Source of the DNA: Methylococcales bacterium
GTDB taxonomy: Bacteria > Pseudomonadota > Gammaproteobacteria > Methylococcales > Methylomonadaceae
Length of the DNA: 35,049 nt
Direction of reading: 5' to 3'
Assembly (NCBI GenBank): GCA_028713145.1
Contig: JAQTOT010000003.1
Span: 1 to 35,049, forward strand
Part shown: positions 9,682-21,600 of the stretch, piece by piece
Layout of the letters: the number at the start of each line of letters is the position of its first letter
Position numbering within the stretch: position 1 is the stretch's first letter
Program-made: the position numbers and the translations under genes
Notes under the pieces: model-generated
Seen by the model: the letters and a program-made list of their open reading frames with translations, nothing else
What the model was told of the DNA's origin: nothing
The model's database searches: none

Positions 9682-12600
9682 TTATAACCGCACATTTTCT
9701 GTCCAAAAATAGAAAATATCGTTATCTGCTTGGTCATAATAGCTAATCGTATTTTCAAGCGATTTCACCACATCGGTAGAACGCATGAGCGTTAAAGTTT
9801 TACCGTCAGTTTCAATGACTTTTTCACCTAAAGTGACTTTTTCTGCACCGCGAATCGTGATTTTTCCGCTCACATCAAGCGATGAATTAAAGGCAACGTT
9901 GCCGCTTGCGTTAATGGTCAAATTACCATTCACCGCAACGTTTTCGTTAAATGTGACATTTTTCGCTTTGGTAATACTGAGTTTCTCGAGCGCGTCTGAG
10001 CTACCAATTTGAGCATTGATTGTCACATCACCTGTTGCCTTTAAGGTTAGCGAATCATCACCTACTTGATTATCGCCTTCTAAGAAATGCGCCGATTTAC
10101 CGCCCAAAATTAAATCACCTTGTGCGGAAATTTTGCGATTTCCTGAAATTTGCAACGAATCGTTAATACTGACATTGCTTTTTGACGACACATTCGCGTT
10201 TAAATGCGTAGTGTGACCTGAACCGTTAATCACAAAGTCAGCTCCTTTTTCACCGACTAAATTACCATCGATTCTAATTTCGCCACCGAGCGCAGGCGCG
10301 TTAATCGTTAAGCTGTCTTTAAAGTTAATATCGCTAGTAATAGAAATGTTATTTGCCCCAATATCGCTACCAATTATGATTTGTTCAAAACCATCTTTGA
10401 TATGAGCAAATTCAGCGGTATCAATCGTGTATTCACCGTTAATGTTTTGCACGTTTCCGCCAATGACAATCGGACGATTATCAGTTGGATGCAATGTAAT
10501 CGTTGCTCCTGCGCTGCGAATATCTTGATCGATAATCACGGTGTCCCCGATTAACTTAATGTCTTCACCAGCGGCATCAATGGGATTTGTGACTTTTTGT
10601 GATTCATTTGCCGCTGTGTTGAGCGTAAGAATATCCGTTGAACCCGCTGCGCTGCCTGCTTTGGTATTCCCTTTTACTTCCACCGCTCCCACGCTGATAA
10701 TCGACGATGTTTCTCGTTCGGTACTTGTTACAAGCAATGTTTTGGCATCGATAAATAAAGACAATGGCGAATATTTAAAACCTGCAACGGGTTGTCCAAT
10801 GGTGTTTTTTGCAACCAGTTCTAAGCCACCACCTGTTGTTTGAATGAAAGAACCTTCGGGTTTGCGAATTTCAACGCCGTTATCAACGCGGATTTCTTGA
10901 CCGTTATAGACTTGGTTCAAAAGGCGTTCGTAATCGGCAAGATTGCCAAAGGTCAAACCACCTGTTGCTGTGTCGATGGTGAATTTTTTATTTTGTAATG
11001 CCCAATCAATATGCGGATTAAAGGCTTTCCATGTTGACGTTCCCGCCACTTTCCAACCGATAATTTCGCCATTTTTCAAACCATGTTGCGATATTTCGTC
11101 ATCGGTTAAATTGGCGAGTTTCATTTGCTGCGTCGCTGCATCAACCACAAATTTCGTATTCGCAATCGCCCAATCTAAATCAGGATTATCGCTTGCATAA
11201 CCACTGAGATTTGTTGCGGGTAAAAGTAGCGATGATTGCCAAGCGAGCGTTTGCCCCGCTATCGTCATTGAACCAGCTGACGCAGGAAGCAAGGCTTCAA
11301 CCACTGATAAATTTTTATCATTGATTATAGAACCTTGAATGGCGGTGATTTTAATATCTCCAGTTCCTAAAACTTCAATGCCTTTGGTTAAACTTGCCAC
11401 TCTTGTCAACGTGTCAGGGTTTGTCATGTTGTAATTGGTGAACGTAATATCGCCATCATCAGCGGTAATTTCAACGCCTGCCCCAGCGGTTTGAATACCG
11501 CCGATTAAATCAACTTTTGTCGCCGTGCTGGTTACGCCCGAAATTGCATCGCCAGCATACAAAATGACTTTTTTCGTTGCATCCGTTGAGCCTGAAATAA
11601 TGTTGCCGTCTAAAGTAATTGCGTCGTCCGTCGTTCTAACAGTAATTGCCCCCGCCGTTGCACCAAGATTTTCAATGCGGCGAATGGTTAAACCGTGTAC
11701 TTCGTCCAAAAGCACGCCACTTGAATTGGTCGCATCGTCAATGTGTTCAAGGGCAATATCGCCGCCGCCTGTGTTAATTACGTCGAGTTCTTTGACCAAA
11801 ATTTCAATCGCGCCACCCGCGCTACCATTACCAACACCACCGACAGAACGAATCACGACTTTTGCATTGGGTGCATAAATGTCAACAGGACTATCGCCGC
11901 CATCTAAAACGGCACCTGCATTACTGGTAATTTCAAACGGATTTGCATTCGTTGTTTTTAATTTTCCGAGCGTAATCGTGCTTTGAGCATCAAGCGTAAT
12001 CAACCCTGAACCTGCATTCACAACCGTTTCGTCGCTCATCGTAATCGTGCCTGCACTTGACGTTAATGTGACATTGCCCGAATCGGATTTGATAGTTGTT
12101 TCACTTGAAAGCGTCATGCCACCCACTGCATTAAGATTGATTGCACCTGTTGCAGAAGTTAAAGATTGATTAACCGTTAATGCACCAGCGGTCGTTTTCA
12201 AATCAATGGTTGACGTACCAGATGTCGTTAATGATGCGTCTAACACCACACCACGCGCCGCATCAATGGAGAAGTTAAATGCTGGATTATTTTGAATGGC
12301 GTTAATTACCACTTCTTTGGTTGGATTTGCACTGTCAGCAATAATGTTTAAATCAACCACGCCACCTGCTGTTAAATCTAAACTATCGGCTTCAAGCGTA
12401 CCTGTAACGGCTCCTGTTGCAGATAACGTTACGTCACTAGCTTTAAATAATGCCGAAGCTGGGAACGTAATTGAACCGCTTTTTGTGGTAATGGTGATAT
12501 TTCCTGCTGTACCTAAAATTGTGCCAAAGGTAATGCTGCCGCTATCCAAAACAAACGTCACATCACCGCCGTTCATCGACAACGAACTAACACTTAAATT

Positions 12601-15600
12601 GCCTGTTTTTTGTTGCACAACTAAATTACCCGCGCCACTCATGTTGACGGCTAAATTACTGACATTGGTGTTAATCGCTAAATCTTGATTAGCTCCCGTT
12701 CCTGCTGTGATATTGAGCGTTTGAGCAGTCACTGTGTCGCCAAGCGTGATATTGCCACCAGCGGTTAACGTCACAGTTTGTCCCGCCGCCGTAATGGGTG
12801 AAACGACAACTAAATCCCCTGTTGTGGCAGTCAAACTCGCATCTGTTGAATAAGTAGGCAAGCTGACAATGTTCAATGTTCCCGCCGCCGTTAAAGCAGC
12901 GGGTGCTGTGCCGCCGTTTGGTACAACTAAAACATAATTGGCAGTCGGCGTTTGATTATTGATGAACGTTTGCGTCGTCACAGTTGTTGCACCTGTGAGA
13001 TAGCCTGTGCCTTCTGGGGCAGTGTAGCGATATTCAACGTCCGTTGCATCTAAGCCAACGTCGCTCGCAACAGCAATACGTTTTGCACTGACATTACCTT
13101 TAAAAGTCACAATATAACCAAACACATCCGTGCCAACGTCACTGGTACGAGTGGTTGTATCAATCGGGTTCGTGGTCGTATCGCCCGCACGAGTTTCTAA
13201 AATCGTTCCTGCTGAATCTAAGGTCACATTACTAAAGGCTTTTTGTGCGCCTTGATCAACACCCGCTTCAACATAATCAACATATAAATTTTTCGCTGCT
13301 GACAGCGAAATGTTGTTACCCGCCGCGTCAGTGATGCCTTGTACTAAATACGCATTCATCACGCCGCCAGCCGAAATTTCGATATTACCGTTATTGGCGT
13401 AAACGTTATTTAAATTTACATCATCCGCTTCGTTAATCGTGATGCTGCCTGAGCTTGTTGAGGTTGCATCAACATTTTTAACTAACGTATTGAGTAAAAT
13501 CGAACCCGATGTTTTTACGTCTAAATCCGTGCCAATAAAGACCGAACTTTTATCGGTATCAATCGATTGCGCTTTTAAATCGAGTTTGTCTTTTGCCGCC
13601 ACAATCCCGCCACGCACAGTGAGTTTTTTATCCATCACGTCGGTCAAAATTCCATTGCTGTCAAAGGTTTGTCCAATGTGCAACGTGACATTTTGTGCAG
13701 GGTCAAAATTTTGCAAACCGCCGACAAACCCCGTTAAATCAAAGTCCGATTTCAACCCGACAAAAATGTCATTCAACGCGCGAATTTCAAAATTATTTGC
13801 TGCAATGCCTGTTGTGCGAATGGTGATATTTCCGCGTGCGGTTTGCGTTTGGACAATAGGCGTTGCACCCGCTGCTACTTCGACGGGATTCATGATGGTT
13901 GCCATAACTTGTGGATTTACGCCTGTAGCTTTGATGATAATTTCATCAATCTTGCCCGCTTGCGTTGCACTCGCCCCTGCCACGATATTGCCTGTGACAA
14001 TGACATTGGTACCTGAAACAAGTTCTAATTTTTTACTTGCCGTCAAAGTTCCATCGATAGAAATCAACGCGCCCGTATCAATAATGATGGTTTTAGACGT
14101 TAAATCGTTAGGCAATTTATTGGAAGGCGTGCCGTTATTTCTAAAATAGAAATCATCACCCGCGCGGTATTCGATTAAATCAGGCGCAGCGTTCGTCGCG
14201 TCGTTTAAGAAAACTTTATACAAATCGACGACTTTTTTCGCGTTAAACGCAATCCCGCTGGTGTAATTTAAGGCTTCACCCGTGCTAGGTTTTGCAACCG
14301 TGACCGATTCATTATTACTCACAAGACGAATCGTTCCTGCTGTCACGTTGCCATTGATTGCAGTCAAACTTGTTGCCACATCGGCATAACGTCCAACATT
14401 GAGCGAGTTATCCGCAATTAACGTTACGCTTGTGCCAGTTGTTGCGGCAATTGCTCGCGAAACAAGCATGCCTTGATAAAGTTCTGAGTTGCCTTCGACA
14501 TCGCTGACTTTTATGTCACCCGCTGTACTTTGTGCATTGAGTTCGTTAATGGCAACTTGTAAATTCACAATGCCTGTCGCGGCATCAAGTGTTAACACAT
14601 CGGCAATCACATCAGGCGTACTGTCGATGAATGATTCATAAATTTTTCCGCCAGATTTAAGTGAAACATCACCTGCTGAACTGACTTTTGTTGGTATAGC
14701 GGTTCCCGTAATCGTAGTCGGCAAGACATCAAAACCAGTCGCTAAATAAATCCCCGCATTGACATAACGAATCGCAATATCGCCTGCGGCATCAATTGAA
14801 ATATCGTTTTCATCACGGTTACTTTGTGAACCCACATCAGCAAGTTCAACTTTGCCACCTGCCACAACGCTTAAACTGCCATCATTGATATAAACACGTT
14901 CCAAAATTAAATCTTTTGCAGATTGAGTAATTGCTGCACTGCCGTTTTTGGTGGTTTGCAATTTTAATTTAGCCACTGACGTGTTAAGCGTAATCGCATC
15001 GGCAACGCTTACATCAAGCACATCAGCGGTCAGTAAATGCCCCGTTGCGCCCGTAATTGAACCTTGAATGTTTAACGTAATATCGCCGCGATCATTGGTT
15101 AAAATTTTGTTAAACGTTAGATTTACAGGTGTGGCAGCATCTTTTTTGACTGTTTCAATGGTAATGTCATTTCTATCTGTGCCACCTTGCGCTTCAATCC
15201 CTAAATTTGCGACGGTCACACTGCCAAAGGCTTTGACGTTAATTGCGCCATCTTTGGCAATCAATTTTTCAATCGTTAAATCTTTATTATTGACAATCGT
15301 AATGTCACCTGCCGAATCCACTTGCGCGTTGAGCAACGTCATTGACGTATTTAAGGCAAGTCCACGATCAGCTTGTGCAGTTAAATTTTGAGTAGTGATT
15401 AACCCCGTCATTAAACGCTGTGAAGTCGGAACACCCGTTGTAATTTCACCTGCAAGATCATCTTGGTTTTGAGTGATTTTTCCCGACAACGCTTTTAAAT
15501 TCACGCTATCAGGCGCGGTAATTTGCGCTTGCGAGAGAAGAATTGAACCACCAAAATCGCCAGCACTGATAACAATATCACCCGTGCTATCTGTCACATT

Positions 15601-18600
15601 GAGCGTTGCCGCTTTGATTTTCGTTGTTGCGTCGTCAAGCGTAAGCGTTTTACCTGTAATTGAAACGTTGCCCGATTGATTCGTCGCTTGGGTTAAATCG
15701 CCTGCATTGAGCGTAATCGTATTGACGGCTGAAATATCGCCCGTCACTGTGATATTGCGCCCTGCGAGTGTTGTGAATGTCGTTTGAGCGGTTAATGCTC
15801 CGTCGAGTTTCACGTCTTTTGCGCCGTGAACATCGATTTTATTTGTCGCGGCAACGTTCATGCCTTCGGTGACATTCACATTCACGGCATCTAAAGCAAT
15901 CGTGACTGCCGCTAAATTCGATTTCGCTGTTTTATCAACGCCTAAATTCAGTGTTGCCGCGGAATTTAAGGTCAAATTTTGCGACGCAGACATTTTGCCT
16001 GTGACATCGATATTTTTACCCGCGTGAATGGTGATATTTGTTGCACTGAGTGAATCGGTTTCAATATCACTGCTCGAAATTGAACCATTTACAAATGTCG
16101 TGGTTGTTTCAAGGCGAGTTTCTGTACCAACAGTGGCTTCTTTTTTCCAAAGCGTGAAATTTTCATATTTCACAACAGGAACGCTGACGGTTGACGTGCC
16201 ATAAATTGGACGGTAATCGTATTCTTGTTGTGAATTCGTAGTTAATTTGTAATCAAGACTTATGCGTTGGTCATAAATGGGATGCCATTTTGATGTCCAA
16301 GTGTAGTCATAATCATTTTTGTCTTGGTAAATGGGTTCGTTCGATATTTCATTTCGACCACGAATGTACCATTCGACGTAGTACCACCAATCAGTCCAAG
16401 CATGTTGATATACCTGCCATTCATCTTTTGTTTCAGCTGTCCAACCGCCCCAGCCGCGCGTTTGTGAAGCACCATTTGAATCTGATGTTGTCCATCTGTG
16501 TAATGCGTCATCGGCTGTCGTCGGCGCAGTCCAGTTCTTTTCATCCCAACCATTAGAATGCGAGCCACTGCCCATAATGTTGTCATCTGCCTGATGACCG
16601 CTGTCTTCAACCCAACTTTCCCAATACTTAAACGTTGCGGCAATATCAGAGCGAGGGGTATTTAATAATTCTGTTAATGACGCGGTGTCTCCCGTTGTTT
16701 TTAACACGTCAACATAAGTATCAAAGGCATTGATAAGATTTGTGTATCGTCCGTTTTGATAATCTGCCGCCGCATTTTGCAAGGTTGTCGTTTTTTCCCA
16801 AACCCAATTTGGATCACGCAAAATATCGGTATTCGTACCATCTGTTGTGGGTGAGAGTTCAAAGATTCGATTTCCTGTAGCACCTTTGTAAGACACATCC
16901 CAGTTAGCTGCCCCGTCATCCACCAAACCATGAGGTGAATTTGCATTTTTACCGAATGTAAATTTGTTTAATCCTGACCCCACATCACTGTTCGCCCAAC
17001 TCCATGTATTGTCTATTCCTGCACCATAAGGCGCATTGGTTTGATTTTGATCAGTTGAAACAAAATTTGAATTCACCTGCGTGTATTTCACATCGCCATC
17101 ATCTTTGTAACGACCAACGAGTTCACCTTTTGGCGATGTTGAGGCTGGTTCGTTAGGCTGTTTAGGTGTTGAAAGACTCCAAGAACCTGCCACCCAATTG
17201 TTAGTATTCGTTCCGTTTGCACTCCAGTTGGCAACATTGACAGCCGTGTCTGTAGCCGTATCAGATGTATAACCATCATCTGCAACAAGATAGCGTGGCA
17301 AATTTTGCGACACGATCTTTGAAATATCTTGATACGCATCTTTTGGCATTTGAATGTATTTATCATGCCAACCTGCAACGGGAATGTTGTAGACAACGAG
17401 GGCAGGATTACTTTGACGCATCCAAACTGGTGCTAATTCATTTGTCGTTGCCACAGGCGAAGCAAGTAAATTGCCATTCGCATCAACGTTTGTTGCACTG
17501 ATAGCGGTTGTTGTCGTATTGCCATTCAACGTACGAAGTAACTGCACATTGCTATATTTAAACGCATACAGTTTCATGTACCCCGTTGCGTTTAAAACAG
17601 CTTGTTTTTGAGCGTCGTTAAGTTCGGTAAAGGTTTTATAACGGTCAAGCCCCGCTGTATCCGCAATGACTTTATAATCATCAGAAACTGCTGTTGCCTG
17701 TTGATTTGGTAAGGCTTCGTTGCCCGCTTTGTTCCAATCAACCCCTGGAATCGTTCCCGATGCTGCGGGTGAATAAAGAGTTGCCGTTCCAACGCCAGTA
17801 CCCGCTCCTGTTGCGACGAAAATCGTGCCAAACGCATTGCTCGAAGCACCAATTTTAGTAAAGTCCGTGCTGGTACCTTGCGACTGAATCACATAGGTTT
17901 TTCCGCTTTCAAATTGTCCTGCTTTGGCAATATGAAACGCCGAACCTGTTCCTGTACCTGTACCTGCTTTAGTCGCTGTAAAGGTTGTTCCAATCGAATT
18001 ATTTGCCGCGCCTAGCGTTGTGAAATCAGTGCCGAGGGATTCAATTCTGTATTTTTGTCCCGAAATAAAACCACCCGCTGAATACACTGCCCCCGTTTCA
18101 GAAACCGTGCCGTTTCCCGTCAAAGTCGTTCCATTTGAGGTAAACGTGGTGCCAACCTTGTAATTTGCAACAGCTCCCGCTTTGGAGAAATCAGTACCGT
18201 TATCTGCGGTGGTAATTTTGTACGATTTACCAACAACAAACGAACCGCTGCCAATAATCGGAGTGGTCGATGTAAGTTCTGTCAAAACGCCTGTTCCAGA
18301 ACCTGTTGCCGTTGCGGTGAACATCGTCCCGACAGCATTTGAACTTGCCCCAAATGAGGTAAATGTAGAATTTCCTGCTGTGTCAATCCGATACATTTTA
18401 CCTGCAACAATAGCTGTCGCAGCGGTCGTGGTTGAAGCAGGCGTTAATTCTGATACCGATCCTGTACCAGATGTTGAGACTAATCCTGTTCCACTTTGAC
18501 TTGCAGTAAAAATTGTCCCTATGGCATTTGAACTTGCACCAAATGAATTTGCTGGCGTTGCGTTATAGAAATACGAACTCGCATCTGAGGATTCAACTTT

Positions 18601-21600
18601 GTAAATTTTCCCGCTAACAATGTTCATGGCAGGAATTACCTCAACGGCTTGACCTGTTCCGATTTGAGTCCCTATTGAATTTGCAACAAAAACAGTCCCC
18701 ACCGCATTGCTTGGCGCACCGAGTGAAACGAAATTATCAACGGTTTCGATGGTGTAAGTGTGACCCGATTGAATACCTGTTGCAGGGAAAGTAGTCACTA
18801 ACGTTGCTGTCCCCGTACCATTGTTTGCGCCATTTCCATTTGCAGTAAAGACACTACCAATTGCGTTGTCTGCACTGCCAAGTGACATAAAGTTAGTCGA
18901 ACCACCTGTGGCAATTTCATAAGTGTTGCCAACAACAAAATTTGTCGCATTCGTCGTTGTCGTAGCTTTCGCGGTGCCTGTACCAATTCCAACCCCGCTA
19001 CCCGTTGCGGTGAATTGAGTTGAAACATTGTTATTTGCCGCGCCAATGGAGGCAAAATTCGTTACACCTGCTGAATCGATTTGATAGGTTTGCCCCGCAA
19101 CCAAAGCACTTGCATTGATAGGTGTCGTGCTAACAGGCGTTGAACCACTTGAAACGCTAGTGTTGAGATAATCCACACCTTCAATTAAGAATTCACGGAA
19201 TTTTTTATCTGCTGGCGCATTCGGATTGTAATAGCCAATTTGTTCAAGCGTGGTGTCCATTTCAAAATGGTATTTGCCCACAGGCACAAGTTCAGTACCT
19301 TTTTGCTCGGTAATGGTTGTTTGTTCCCAACTCACCACTGGCACTTGCATATAACCAGCCACCACATCAACGTAACCTGTCACCACTTGATACGTTACGG
19401 GAATGGTTGAAATAACAGGGATTTGTACAACTCTTGGTTGAGCGACTTTTGCATCGGCATCTACCGTCACTGCGCCGCCCGCTAAAATGTTAATGTCATC
19501 GGCTTCGTCAATAATTACACCATTGGCATTAGCAATGCCTTGTAAAACACCCTGCCCGACAATGTTCACGGAGCCTGAATTTAAACTGTCTTGCGTAATC
19601 ACCCCTTCACGCTCACTCATCGTTAAATTCATATCAATCCCTGAGCGAATATCAATAATGTGGGGCGATTGCAAAATTCCGCCTTCTAACGGTGCAGTGG
19701 GATCATCGGATTTTTTACCGACCCAGACATCTTTGCCTGCGTTAATTAAAATCCGTCCGTTTGTAGTCGAATCAGTTGTGATTACACCTTCAATCACAAC
19801 GCTTTGCGCGGTTAAATGCGCGAGTTTATCAGCGCGAATCAAGGCTTCTAATGCGCCTGCAACATCGGTTGCAACGCTTGCTGGTGGAAAGTTAATTTTT
19901 TGACTGTCACGACGGCTCGCAACGTAAATGCTATTTGTAGCATTCAAACGCACCGCAGAATCTGGATTAAGTGCATAAACGCGGCTATCTGCCATTAAAC
20001 TGATATTTTTTGCGTCAATGGCAACGCTGTTTTTTGCATCAACCAAACCTAAAACAACAACATCGCCGTAAGTTGAATCGATTGAAATTTCAAGAGCCTT
20101 AGCTTTCGTGTTGTCAGTTTCTAAACGTTCACCGACTACGCCATCTAACACGATGTTGTCATCGGCAAAAATTTGAATCGTGCCATTTTCTAACACATCG
20201 AGTCTGCCGATTGCACTGAGCGCAACGCCCACATTTGACGTGTCGCGTCCGCCATCAACCACTAATTTATCTGCGGCACGAACTAGTCCGTTGACAAAAA
20301 TTTGCCCGTCAGAAATCAGCGAAATATCTGCCCCCGTGCCGAGCGCATCGATTGTGCCGTGCGTTTGCACATCACCTTTTGCATTTAGCGAAATTGTGCC
20401 GTTTTGATTGGCAACGCGCACTAAACTCGATGCGCTTTGTGAAAACGCTAATCCGTCCGTATTTTCGCCTGCGGTAATCGTAATGCTTGCAGGCGCAAGC
20501 AACGTGCCTGCGGCATCAATAAGTGGATTTCCAGCGGTTGCTACATCCACTTTTGTACCGCCTAAAACCACCGCTTTGGTAGCATTGATTTCAAGCGTTG
20601 CCGTTGAATTTGGTGTTGAAACAACAGTTTGATTTGCTAAATCATAATGTGCGCCTGCAAAAACTCCCGCCACGATATTCGCATTGCCTGTTGAAATTTT
20701 GATTTGGCTATTTGCACCAGCCGAGTAAAGACCCGCATCAGCAGCTAAATTCAAATCACCGCCGATGTTCATTTCAATTAGCGCGTCAGCTTCTAAAATC
20801 GCGGCTTTCGTTTCAACAACGCCTGCAACAGGATTCACCGAACCGATATTGACATTGCCCGTCGCATTCACAGTTAAATGCTGAGCTGGATTTGTAACCA
20901 GTAAATTCGCATTGTAAATGTCGATATTGCCACCTGATTTGAGCAGCATTGAGCCTGCAACTTGCAAATCGCCGTGCATCAAAAGGGCATTTTTCGCATC
21001 AAAAACAATTTCGTTGTCGCTTAACGCATCGGTATTTGCGGTGCTGCGAATCACACCTGCAAAATCAATCGTTTTACCTTTTAAAATCAATTCATTGTCC
21101 GAAACAACGCGCCCTGATTCTTTGGTAAGCGTTAATTTGCCTGTTTCTGAACTGAGATAAATGCCTGTCACATTGGTGACTTCTGAAGCATCAAGCGTGT
21201 TAATACCAATCACGCTATCAATCACGACATCATTTTTACCCGCAATCGTAATCGTGCCACCATGTGTATAGAAATTGGCGGTGTTATGAGTGTAAATACT
21301 GGTCGCGTCGGTTTTTTCAATTGCACCAGCAACGGGTTGAATCAAGATATTTTTTTGTGCGCTGATATTGCCGCTCAAATCGATTTTATCTTTCACGTTA
21401 ATAATGACGCTCGCATCAAAACCGTTCGCAATCAAATCGCCTTCGAGTTTTGCGTCATCGGCAGGATTTAGCACAATATCGCCGCTCAACGTTTCGATAA
21501 TGCCCGTTTTACCAAAATCTAAATTTTGTTTGCCGTCATTGCTGATTGAACTGTAAAGATTGACCGCGCTATAACCTTTCACCCAATTTTTAAGCGTAAT

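Noticed and set aside
9069-9687. + strand ORFs 9069-9401 and 9310-9687 antisense to the acyltransferase
   Set aside because: The minus-strand frame has clear hexapeptide-repeat acyltransferase features and fits the operon spacing.
13439-14149. 236-aa + strand ORF, and most other + strand ORFs in the track (e.g. 1359-1703, 2355-2912, 5076-5630, 22691-23179)
   Set aside because: They lie antisense to continuous minus-strand coding sequence with clear repeat and domain structure. Their hydrophobic, Ser/Pro/Val-rich translations are the complement of Thr/Asn/Asp/Gly-rich repeats. No recognisable families.
16260-17852. Minus-strand alternate-frame ORFs (127, 81, 102 and 86 aa) as separate genes
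   Set aside because: All are nested in the giant's open frame without recognisable products; better read as a by-product of different codon composition in this island.
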